In this document: in pieces, positions 39,401-46,139 of the stretch | Layout of the letters: each line of letters starts with the position of its first letter | How positions within the stretch are numbered: the first letter of the stretch is position 1 | Source: an uncultured Saprospiraceae bacterium | Lineage (GTDB): Bacteria > Bacteroidota > Bacteroidia > Chitinophagales > Saprospiraceae | DNA: 50,734 nt | Assembly (NCBI GenBank): GCA_937924495.1 | Contig: CALDSS010000080.1 | Coordinates: 1 to 50,734 of the forward strand | Direction of reading: 5' to 3' | Notes under the pieces: generated by a model | Database searches by the model: none | The model's input: the letters and a program-made list of their open reading frames with translations, nothing else | Told to the model about the DNA's origin: nothing | Translations under genes and position numbers: made by a program

Positions 39401-39531
39401 CCACGATCATCCAATTCTTTACTTATTTGATCGGGGCTGGGTATTTGACCGGGAAGAATGTTTGGTATTTGACCTATTAGTATAAGTGGGGCAAATAATA
39501 GGAAGCTTAGAAGGAGGAATATTTGTTTCAT
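36433..39531 (-). CDS. SLBB-repeat Wza-like polysaccharide export protein
   Basis: I chose the ATG at 39529-39531 (MKQIFLLLSFLLFAPLILIG), which starts a good signal peptide; an in-frame ATG nine codons upstream is possible. The 1032-residue protein has a Poly_export domain beginning at SYILGVGDFVTVSIWGYS. Repeated SLBB segments follow, such as VNMVGEVFNQGSYTIP, VEVQGAVNRPHRYEL, VDITGAVEFPSRYAF and VSVSGAVRDPDTYDF. The C-terminus has a hydrophobic segment (TQVTSVLTLILLLERIGG). An early Glu/Lys-rich, low-complexity region is present (about 85-165). It should form the outer-membrane export channel and is much longer than E. coli Wza (about 380). Confidence 0.92.
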   Translation of the reverse strand: MKQIFLLLSFLLFAPLILIGQIPNILPGQIPSPDQISKELDDRGYDEIEIRRRLADRGIDLNTIDPTNPIEVNKVNEALQEIKAELDKEKADNKTNEKKSNDGIQRDEPTVVPADNPNQAVEDNLQEEANEKAEDIKEAVEDGATIEEAVSEELTDELELELPEAKTWGQQVFRDKSIRVFRQSEDIKPPDSYILGVGDFVTVSIWGYSQENIVFEINKEGYIKPEKMERITLKGITLGQAKKLLEKRFSQYYRFRPEEFALTLNFSRTITVNMVGEVFNQGSYTIPAINTAFNALVAAGGPTDIGSVRKIKLMRAGSESKNIDIYKYLLNPSTQEKLFLEENDFIQVPIAERIVEVQGAVNRPHRYELIDGENLIQLIEYAGGLTDDALRGNIQIKRIEDDKEIIIDANLNELRRTNQDFVLKKSDIVTINTINKGVDNFVDITGAVEFPSRYAFTDNLRISDLIKKAVIKEEAMKDVAFLQRTNIDGTVEYVKVELGKILESPNSQKNLVLKPKDKLIIYSLDKFADKRTIEIKGNVRTPGLFPYDIDDSLYVSDLILLGDGLNPNAAQFGYIKRFDISNKEVKDYIKVDLFSAKSGDNSAANIKLEPFDELTVFEKESYTDENTVSVSGAVRDPDTYDFTNGMRVSDLVYLSSGLNPDATPFAYLRRESPTREKQIEYIRVDLETAVDNPGGLRDLLLKPGDELTTYSRVLFRDSISVTIGGAVRVPGEYPYDESLQIKDIITMAGGLTINAAKNKIDVNRIEFSENSPTKTVTRTIEVDKEFDLVGNPNFTIEPFDQIVVRKVPDFEFQRNVTITGEVFYPGVYAILNEDEPLSSLVERAGGVTEFGFPEGATLRRFEDSTGFVIIELDKALKNKGSKNNVILKARDELFIPKKQDLVTISGDIRTRDLYKSEILEGNKINVPYDGGKRALYYIRNHGGGIGESGSRKNITVQYPNGETKRTRNYFLFSVSPKVRPGSKINVGPKKIEKEDDFEAGKEKVDWENVFSKTITQVTSVLTLILLLERIGG

Positions 39532-39620
39532 TAAAACACTATAGTATTGAGAATTCATTACGAAAAATCAATTCAATTTAACATAATAAAAATTATTCAA
39601 TTAATCTTTGCTTGAGTCCG

Positions 39621-39628
39621 CAAACATA
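39621..39628 (-). promoter_or_regulatory. Predicted -7 box of the exporter-led polysaccharide operon
   Basis: Minus-strand TATGTTTG followed by C matches TAnnTTTG. It is about 90 bases upstream of the chosen exporter ATG (39531), leaving a leader of about 80 bases. A TTG lies roughly 12 bases upstream, closer than the usual -33 spacing, so the -33 part is weak. It lies in the 221-base gap after the Wzi-like gene. Confidence 0.45.
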
Positions 39629-39752
39629 TATAGAAATTTTCAAGTTAAAAGGGAGAAAAGCAGATTCTTTTAAAAAATCACCATAAAAGACTACCTAATT
39701 GGTGAATAAGTCACTTGAGTTATCTTTTTAATATTTTAATAACAAAAAAAAA

Positions 39753-41498
39753 CTAAAAATCCATCCGAAGCAATCCAGAATTCAATCGGAATCCACCACC
39801 AATATAGAATGTATTTAAATCAAAATTGTCATTAACGCTATTCTTCTTACGCTGATAAAACGTCAAGTCCGCAAAACAATTATGGAAAATTTGATAGGAA
39901 GCTGTACCAGAAAGGATGAACCCATCAAAAGAGGTTCCCTGAAAAAGTTCATTTCCATAATTCTGTTCTCTACTAAAATTACTAATATTTATGTTTTCTC
40001 CCCAATTGGTACCTTGCTCACTCTCTCCTCCTTTGAAACTTATTGCACGAAGTTCTATAAACAAGTTTTTGAGCGGTTGATATTTAATAATTCCGATAAA
40101 CTCTTGAAAGTTTGCACCCATAGGATGAGCTAGTGGCTGATCAAAATGACTATAAACCGAGGAGCTATCTCCATGCGAGTAGGTATATGGCGTTACTGTA
40201 TTTGTCTCAAACTGAAAATCAAGTTGATCAATTCCGAAAGCATCTACATATTTAAGGCCTAACTGATAGCCATATTTATTGGCCCACCATCCTTGATTAT
40301 CCAATATTAATTCATCAAACTTAAACTCATCTAACGCTAACTGTCCATATACTTGAAACCTATTCAAAAAATTCCACTTTCCGTTAAGCCCAATTAATAT
40401 ATTATCAGCGCTCCCAATGGATTGCTCTACTGTTCGATATAGGATGACAGGGTTAAAATATTGAAATTCGAATTGGTTATTTCTATTAAAAATTACGGTC
40501 TCAAAAAAACCAAAACTTAAATTCTTATTGACTTTATAATCCAGGTAATGGGAAGCCATATATTTTTTGGGCAATAGTCGATCACGCCCTGCCCCACTCT
40601 GTGCAGATAATTCAGCAAAAATATTTTGCAACTGAAATCTCCAAACACGCCAATTGAATTTCAAATGATAGTAGTTATTTGCCCAATCAGAAAGCAATAA
40701 AGAACGATAACCATTTCCGATAAAATGTTTCCCATGCCCCAGTTGCATCCCAACATGTTTTGAAATATTGAAACCCAAATATGCCTGAGCATTCAAATAA
40801 TCAAAGCCATCGGTTATATCAAAAACGCTGCTGCTGTAAATTTTATACAATCCAGCTCCTGGCACAGCCCTATCCTTTCTAATTCGCTGGGTAACATAAT
40901 CAGCAAATCTCGCTTGTGATTCGGTGATATTTGAATAAAAAAAGATTCGATCATCTACCCCACCCCTAAATTCAACGCCTCGCTGATTTAGGAAAACTGG
41001 CTGGGCATCGTTTTGTGCATTAGCATATCCAAGGTTTAGCATAGGATTGGCTCGAAAATGAAAATCTTTTGTATTGACTTCAAATAAATTTGCGGGCGTT
41101 TTATAAAAATGTTTTAAAAGTGGTTTTCTCCGTTTAAATTTTAGATGTTGGATACTCGCATCGTTTAATGACACTTCCGAATTCTTTCCTCCAATTAAAG
41201 TAATATCTGTTTTATCGATACCGAGCCATTCATTATTTTCATTGAAAATATACTGGATATTTCTTTTATCAAGGCTTGTCAACAGAGAATCGGAAATAAG
41301 CAGGCGTTCCCCTACCCTAACCGCATCTTCACGAAGGTAGGGACGAATTGATGAATGAAAATCAAAATTATGGTTTGCGATAATTTCGTACCTATCCATA
41401 AAATAAGTACTCATGCTTCCGTCCGAAAGATTTGCACTTTGAGAAAATAAAAAACCAATATTAAGAGATAGTAAAAAAAGAATGGAGAGACGCTTCAT
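39753..41498 (-). CDS. Wzi/RemB-like outer-membrane protein
   Basis: A 581-residue protein with a signal peptide (MKRLSILFLLSLNIGFLFSQ) and a beta-barrel-like pattern of alternating residues ending in an aromatic (GLLRMDF). FFYSNITESQARFADYV and GHGKHFIGNGYRSLLLSDW resemble the capsule-assembly Wzi family and Flavobacterium RemB, involved in surface polysaccharide and gliding. It probably anchors or organises polysaccharide on the outer membrane. It is just upstream of the SLBB exporter gene, on the same strand. Confidence 0.68.
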   Translation of the reverse strand: MKRLSILFLLSLNIGFLFSQSANLSDGSMSTYFMDRYEIIANHNFDFHSSIRPYLREDAVRVGERLLISDSLLTSLDKRNIQYIFNENNEWLGIDKTDITLIGGKNSEVSLNDASIQHLKFKRRKPLLKHFYKTPANLFEVNTKDFHFRANPMLNLGYANAQNDAQPVFLNQRGVEFRGGVDDRIFFYSNITESQARFADYVTQRIRKDRAVPGAGLYKIYSSSVFDITDGFDYLNAQAYLGFNISKHVGMQLGHGKHFIGNGYRSLLLSDWANNYYHLKFNWRVWRFQLQNIFAELSAQSGAGRDRLLPKKYMASHYLDYKVNKNLSFGFFETVIFNRNNQFEFQYFNPVILYRTVEQSIGSADNILIGLNGKWNFLNRFQVYGQLALDEFKFDELILDNQGWWANKYGYQLGLKYVDAFGIDQLDFQFETNTVTPYTYSHGDSSSVYSHFDQPLAHPMGANFQEFIGIIKYQPLKNLFIELRAISFKGGESEQGTNWGENINISNFSREQNYGNELFQGTSFDGFILSGTASYQIFHNCFADLTFYQRKKNSVNDNFDLNTFYIGGGFRLNSGLLRMDF

Positions 41499-41544
41499 AA
41501 AAACCCGATTATTTTTGATGGGAACAAATTCGGGTTGAAGGTAG

Positions 41545-41586
41545 AAAATAAATGCACCTTCAAATTATTGAAGGTGCATTTATTTT
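41545..41586 (-). terminator. Perfect 19-bp hairpin terminator after the replication initiator gene
   Basis: Arms 41545-41563 (AAAATAAATGCACCTTCAA) and 41568-41586 are exact reverse complements with a 4-base loop. The A/T-rich outer ends give a U-tract in either direction. It starts 4 bases after the rep stop codon (41590) and precedes the Wzi-like gene, so it should end rep transcription and insulate the two modules. Confidence 0.85.
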
Positions 41587-41589
41587 GGT

Positions 41590-42510
41590 TTATACTTTAC
41601 TAAACAAGTCATATTTTGCCATGAAAACTCCATAAGCGTAGGCGGCAATATTTGTTTTAATGTTCCCGCTTCGAGCAGTTTCCTTAACCGCAAATATGGT
41701 GCGATGGATTTCACGGGTAGGAACATTAAAAACGATTTTCCGTGCCTGACCTTCTGTCAATTTCAAATCTTTCAACAATCGTTCATAAATTTCCACCTCA
41801 GCCGCATTCATTGGTTTTTCCTCATTGGGCACCAATCTGAATTTGATTTTATCGATTCGACGACCTGCTTTGATTTCTTCAAAGGTAAATGCCATATCCG
41901 TGTGCAACAACTCCTTTTGGGCTTGTAAAATCACATTTCTTTTGAATAAATTGTAGCTACGATATTTACCTTCTAAATTCAATTTATATTTAAGATCGTC
42001 AACTTTTGTGATAAAAAAGCCAGTATGCTTAAACTGCGAGAGCATTTCATAAATCCGAATGGCATAAACTGAACGCAAACTCAAAACCTGCTTCAACGGC
42101 ATGATGGTAAACTGTTGCTTCAGTTGGAGCAAGTATGGTTTCAACTTTGGATCAAAACACAATTCCATCTTTCCTTTACCTTCAAAATATTCCGCACTTG
42201 AAAGAATGGTGATTTGTAGAAGCCCTGTTGATTTTTTAATATGAAAAACCTTTGACAACAACCCTTCGGTTGCACTCTTCAATTTTCCATAAATTTGTGT
42301 GGATTTCAAATCAGCTGCTTCTAAAAAATCTTTCGCCCTGATTCGATAAGGCTTGAAGTCAACATCGTCTGGTTGAATCTTGGAGATGAGCATCAGCAAA
42401 ATCTTCTTTTGCAATGCCGTCATCTCATAGCGAGCATGTATCAGCTCATTTGATTGTACCGTAAGCGGGTTGTCTGGATCCCGTTTTAAGTGCAGTTTTA
42501 CTTGTCCCAT
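41590..42510 (-). CDS. Rep_3-family plasmid-type replication initiator
   Basis: A 306-residue initiator of the Rep_3/RepB family. VQSNELIHARYEMTALQKKI near the N-terminus, the two-winged-helix layout, and LSLRSVYAIRIYEMLSQF plus YRSYNLFKRNVILQAQKEL in the second wing are characteristic. Such proteins bind iterons and open the origin. An iteron array lies directly upstream (42547-43179). The protein is full length with no frame interruption, so it is probably functional. A partition pair lies upstream (43329-44341), and a strong hairpin closes the gene. Confidence 0.9.
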   Translation of the reverse strand: MGQVKLHLKRDPDNPLTVQSNELIHARYEMTALQKKILLMLISKIQPDDVDFKPYRIRAKDFLEAADLKSTQIYGKLKSATEGLLSKVFHIKKSTGLLQITILSSAEYFEGKGKMELCFDPKLKPYLLQLKQQFTIMPLKQVLSLRSVYAIRIYEMLSQFKHTGFFITKVDDLKYKLNLEGKYRSYNLFKRNVILQAQKELLHTDMAFTFEEIKAGRRIDKIKFRLVPNEEKPMNAAEVEIYERLLKDLKLTEGQARKIVFNVPTREIHRTIFAVKETARSGNIKTNIAAYAYGVFMAKYDLFSKV

Positions 42511-42514
42511 AAGG

Positions 42515-42542
42515 CAAATGTAGAGAAAAACACTATGCCAAA
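42515..42542 (-). promoter_or_regulatory. Predicted rep promoter with near-leaderless start
   Basis: Minus-strand TACATTTG (42515-42522, followed by C) matches TAnnTTTG, and TTTG lies 16 bases upstream (42539-42542), close to -33 spacing. The box is only 4 bases from the rep ATG, so the transcript would be almost leaderless. The first iteron (42547-42567) sits directly upstream of the -33 element, which would allow Rep to repress its own gene. Confidence 0.5.
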
Positions 42543-42546
42543 AATC

Positions 42547-42679
42547 CTAAAAGCTACAATTTGAGCGAGAAAGTAGCTTTTAGCGCTCTTTTCGTAGCTT
42601 TAAAACACATTATTTCTCTCAAATCGTAGCATTAACGCGCTCATTCCGTAGTTTCTATCGCTGCATTTGTAGCCTTTTA
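42547..42679. repeat. Iteron cluster 1, about six copies
   Basis: Consensus: GCGCTC, two variable bases, then TTTGTAGC and a TTTTA end. Copies: 42547-42567 (minus orientation), 42565-42582 (partial, overlapping it head to head), 42583-42603, 42615-42634 (TCTCTC start), 42637-42657 and 42658-42679. Spacing of about 21-22 bases in the last two places them on one helical face. These are likely Rep-binding sites. Confidence 0.75.
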
Positions 42680-42922
42680 ATGCTGAAAACGCTTTATTTT
42701 AAATGATTATCAACACCCTAAAAACCTTCTAAAAAGCTAGAAAAAATACCACGTTTTTTATAACAAGCCGTGTTTTTCTTTTTAATTTATTTGTTTTAAG
42801 TGTTCAAATACTTCGTATTTAACAATTTACAGAAAAAACAAATTCATTCAATTCACTTAAAACTACTAATCGAGCGATAGATTTTTATATTGAATTTAAA
42901 GCTGCTAAATACAATACCCGAT

Positions 42923-43179
42923 GCGCTCAATTTGTAGCCTTTTAGTGGTTCTTACGCTCAATATGTAGTTTTAAGGTGAGCTGAGATCATTTTTCATAGC
43001 TTTAAAGTTGGGCATCATGCTTTTTTCAATATTTCAATCTATATAATTGATAACCAATTAGTTGCAATGATATAAAAATGTAAAATTTCCGCTCTTTTTG
43101 TAGCTTTTAGCCTATTCTTAAATCATAAGCAATAATGGCGCTCGATTCATAGCTATTGCGCTTCATTTGTAGTATTTCG
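42923..43179. repeat. Iteron cluster 2, about five to six copies
   Basis: Copies of the same unit: 42923-42944, 42954-42974, 42983-43006 (weak), 43089-43110, 43138-43158 (ATTCATAGC variant) and 43158-43179. All are in the plus orientation. The core GCTC...TGTAGC/CATAGC is kept while the edges drift. Together with cluster 1 this gives 10-12 iterons. Confidence 0.72.
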
Positions 43180-43328
43180 CATTCTACAGTGTTGGTTATC
43201 GTGCAAATAATCTATGTTGCGATATTTATAGCTACAGATTTGAATCGTTTTGAACGACTATGAAACCGTCTAAGAAATTTACCATTATTTCCATGACTCA
43301 GATGGTGCACAAAAAGAGTTATTACTCC

Positions 43329-43670
43329 TTACTCTAAGACTTGTTCGAGCAGATTAATTACGAATTTTCGTATGGTCGTTTGATTGGTTACAGCATAGAT
43401 TTTAAGTTTTGTATGTAGTTCAAGAGGTAAATCAAGCGTCACCCTTTTTACAGGTTCTTTTTCCGGAACAGGTATTTCCAAGACAACTTTCGGAATCGGT
43501 TTTTTTGTTTCCTCTTTCACCACTGGTTGTGGCTTTACAACCTTCTGCACCACTATCTCTTCTTCTTTGTGAATCGCTTCTACAATTTGATCGTCCTTTT
43601 TTGGGGCTACTGGTGCTTTCTTTTTAATCGGTTTTTTTCTTAGTCCCGATAGATCTATCTTTTTAGCCAT
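43329..43670 (-). CDS. Ribbon-helix-helix partition protein (ParG-like)
   Basis: A 113-residue protein. The first 70 residues are basic, Pro/Lys/Glu-rich and probably disordered. The C-terminus VKRVTLDLPLELHTKLKIYA followed by TTIRKFVINLLEQVL is a ribbon-helix-helix DNA-binding domain. It follows parA by 23 bases. ParG-type proteins pair with small ParA (ParF) ATPases, bind the centromere as dimers, and use a flexible tail to stimulate the ATPase. The TACTGAAA octamers at 44364-44859 are its likely target. Confidence 0.78.
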   Translation of the reverse strand: MAKKIDLSGLRKKPIKKKAPVAPKKDDQIVEAIHKEEEIVVQKVVKPQPVVKEETKKPIPKVVLEIPVPEKEPVKRVTLDLPLELHTKLKIYAVTNQTTIRKFVINLLEQVLE

Positions 43671-43693
43671 TGTATAGTATGTTTAGGTTTGAA

Positions 43694-44341
43694 TTATAGG
43701 AATTTCAATTTTTTGGCAATTTTCAAAACTTCTTTGGTTAGGCTTACTACTTCTTCTTTTGCTTTCGGATCAGAATATTCATAAACGCCTTGACCAGTAA
43801 TGGAAGTTTCTGCATAGGCAATTCGTCTTCTGAATTTTGTTTTCAGCATCCCAATTCCAAAGTCCTTCAAAAGATCAACGGTGCTTTGATGTAGTTTCAC
43901 TTTATCAGAAAATTGATTCAAAAAGAAATAAGCAGGGATGTCATCTCTAAATTCTTTGGCCTGTTCATAACGTTCAAAAAACAACTGCATGGAACGAATA
44001 TCATGGCCACTGGGTAGAATAGGAATCAGTAAAAGGTCTGATGCTAAAATGATTCGAGTTGACATTTCAGAGAGTGAAGGCGTACCATCAATAACGATAA
44101 AATCATGATCTTTGTCTAGTTGATCCACCATTTTATTAAGTGATTTTGAATCGGTCAATCCAACAGCCAATAAGTTTGGTAGTTCATCACTTCTCTCCCC
44201 TACCCACGCCAATGAATTTTGATTTCGATCTGTATCGACAATACAAACCTTGTATCCAATATGTGCAAGGCCGACTGCAAGGTTTTGTGATATGGTAGTC
44301 TTCCCTACCCCACCCTTCAAATTTGTTACCCCTATCTTCAT
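43694..44341 (-). CDS. parA: ParA-family partition ATPase (type Ib, ParF-like)
   Basis: A 215-residue ATPase without an N-terminal HTH. The deviant Walker A KGGVGKTT is at residues 9-16, A' in CIVDTDRNQNS, and Walker B in FIVIDGTPSLS. Small size and an adjacent ribbon-helix-helix gene place it in the type Ib group, which segregates low-copy plasmids. Regulation is probably by the downstream RHH protein binding the repeats in the upstream gap. Confidence 0.9.
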   Translation of the reverse strand: MKIGVTNLKGGVGKTTISQNLAVGLAHIGYKVCIVDTDRNQNSLAWVGERSDELPNLLAVGLTDSKSLNKMVDQLDKDHDFIVIDGTPSLSEMSTRIILASDLLLIPILPSGHDIRSMQLFFERYEQAKEFRDDIPAYFFLNQFSDKVKLHQSTVDLLKDFGIGMLKTKFRRRIAYAETSITGQGVYEYSDPKAKEEVVSLTKEVLKIAKKLKFL

Positions 44342-44363
44342 AGTAAGTTTTTATTTTAATTTT

Positions 44364-44859
44364 TACTGAAAAGTTTATTTACTGAAATACTGAAAAATGC
44401 TTTTGATGTTAAACGTATAAAAGTAAATCTGTGAATGCAGAAATACGGTTGCACTGAAAAGCGTACAAATGTAAATACATCTTTTCAGTATTTAAAGAAA
44501 AATGCAAAAAAGTTTTTAAAGAAAAGAGTAAATACTGAAAACTGCAATCTATACTGAAATACTGAATTCTGTACAGGTTTAAAATTTTAAATCTCAGGGA
44601 TCTGAGGGTTGAAATTGATGTTAGTTGCTTTTTTTACAAGAAAGTCGTTCAAATCGTTTTAAAACAGCCAAATGATCTATTTTTTGGTTCAAAAAAGGAT
44701 CGAATTCGGGTCTTAGTTCAAAAAAAATGATTTATACTGAAATACTGAAAACAGTATATTGATATATTGTGGTTGCTTTAGAATTCAGATGAAAAACTTC
44801 AACCACAAAATTTTTAATGAAAATAACTTTCATTCTATACTGAAAAAAGTATTTCAGTA
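44364..44859. repeat. TACTGAAA octamer tract, candidate centromere and parA operator
   Basis: In the gene-free interval 44342-44864, ACTGAAA or its complement occurs about a dozen times. Examples: 44364-44370, tandem TACTGAAATACTGAAA at 44380, 44453-44460, inverted TTTTCAGTA at 44482-44490, 44533-44541, tandem 44550-44567, tandem 44734-44750 followed by CAGTATA, and inverted pair TACTGAAA...TTTCAGTA at 44838-44859. Tandem 8-base units resemble the heptad/octamer arrays bound by RHH partition proteins. Confidence 0.7.
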
Positions 44860-44864
44860 AAAAA

Positions 44865-46139
44865 TTAAAAACCACTCTTTGATTTCGTCAATAAATAAAA
44901 CCAATAAAGCTGAAAGAGGCCCAGTGTTCCATTTCCAAAACTAAAAATTTGAATCGCTTGCAACGCATCGTCCGTTTTCATTCCAAACCAGAAACTGAAA
45001 ATAGAAATACAAACAAATCCAATTTCAAAAAGTAAATTCTCTTTCAATTTGTTTTTTATGTCAATTATAAAAGAGAGTGGAGCCTTTAAAAAGGTCACTG
45101 CAAAAAATGGCATCAACCATTTTGCATAAACACCCGCTGTTGACCATTCAGCTCCAAAGATGATTGGGAATAGGGTAGGGGAGAGCAGCATGACCAAAAT
45201 GGTGGCAGGTAAAACCAACCCAAACATAGTTTTTAAATTTCTCAGAAAGAAAGGACGGATTTTACTCGGATTCTCATTATTCATTTTTGCCGCCTCCTGA
45301 GAAAACACCTGACCAATAGATGAACCAGTAATTCCGACCGGTTTACCCAACACCTTTTGACCTAAATCATAATGTCCCGCAAGTGCATCTCCAAAATAGG
45401 TAGTGAGCCCAAAAACTGGTATTTGTTTAAAGAAGGTATTTAGCAGTCCTTCCAAAGTTGAAAATTTCAAAAAATTGGAATATTTCTTAGCAATTTTAAT
45501 CAGTTGCGAAAGGTTATTTGTTCTTTTTGAATGATTTGACTTTCTGGACTTTTTGAACATTGCAAATAGATAAATCAAAAGCTCGACAATATGCCCAAAC
45601 AATTTTCCCAGAATCAACCCAATTGCCCCAAGGGTCATCGTTCCCAACCCTATAGTTGCGGCAGTAAGGCTGATTCCGCCAAAAAGTCGGCCTTTTGAAA
45701 TTTGAAGATACTTTTTGTGCCTATTCAAATAATGAATGAATGTCTGAATCATCCCTTGAAGAAAAATAGCAAGCGGCAATAACCACCAGAAATCGGAAAT
45801 TGAAGAATTTTGAAACCAATCAAAACGTTGTAGTCCCCAAAATCCGAAGAAAGAGGCAACGGAGAAAATAAGCGTAAACCAAAGACAAAGCTGAAAAATT
45901 TGAAATCCTTCTTCATCTTTGTCCGGTAATAGGATAGCCATTTCATAGCGCCCATTGGCAATCATTCCGAGAATGGAAGATACAGCTACAAATAGAGCGA
46001 AGATTCCAAAGTCGGCTGGAGTGAACAAGCGGGTAAGAATGGGGCTCGCTAACAACAATACCAATTGAGCCGAAACCGAGCCACTCATCAAAGTGGCTAT
46101 GTTTTTTAGATATTCGGACTTCAATAAGTTTTTGAACAT
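44865..46139 (-). CDS. Oligosaccharide flippase (Wzx/WzxE-like)
   Basis: A 424-residue polytopic protein with about 12 hydrophobic segments. LFTPADFGIFALFVAVSSIL, YEMAILLPDKDEEGFQIFQL and the LGQKVLGKPVGITGSSIGQV region are typical of one lipopolysaccharide flippase subfamily. It lies outside the main polysaccharide operon, past the partition module. Its ATG (46137-46139) shares two bases with the divergent ATG of the deacetylase-like gene. An internal ATG at 46088 is an alternative start. Confidence 0.87.
   Translation of the reverse strand: MFKNLLKSEYLKNIATLMSGSVSAQLVLLLASPILTRLFTPADFGIFALFVAVSSILGMIANGRYEMAILLPDKDEEGFQIFQLCLWFTLIFSVASFFGFWGLQRFDWFQNSSISDFWWLLPLAIFLQGMIQTFIHYLNRHKKYLQISKGRLFGGISLTAATIGLGTMTLGAIGLILGKLFGHIVELLIYLFAMFKKSRKSNHSKRTNNLSQLIKIAKKYSNFLKFSTLEGLLNTFFKQIPVFGLTTYFGDALAGHYDLGQKVLGKPVGITGSSIGQVFSQEAAKMNNENPSKIRPFFLRNLKTMFGLVLPATILVMLLSPTLFPIIFGAEWSTAGVYAKWLMPFFAVTFLKAPLSFIIDIKNKLKENLLFEIGFVCISIFSFWFGMKTDDALQAIQIFSFGNGTLGLFQLYWFYLLTKSKSGF

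Larger units (their letters stand above)
42511..43328. other. Candidate iteron-type replication origin region
   Basis: This 818-base gap has no gene. It holds two iteron clusters (42547-42679, 42923-43179), an intervening AT-rich segment (about 42680-42922) that could be the unwinding element, and TTATCAACA at 42707-42715, one base from a canonical DnaA box. It directly precedes the Rep initiator gene. The organisation matches iteron plasmid origins. Confidence 0.7.

Noticed and set aside
42707-42715. TTATCAACA as a full DnaA-box cluster
   Set aside because: Only this single near-match is convincing; it is recorded within the origin region but not called on its own.
42547-43179. CRISPR array
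   Set aside because: Spacing is irregular, copies vary and occur in both orientations, and no cas gene is present; iterons next to a Rep gene explain the repeats.
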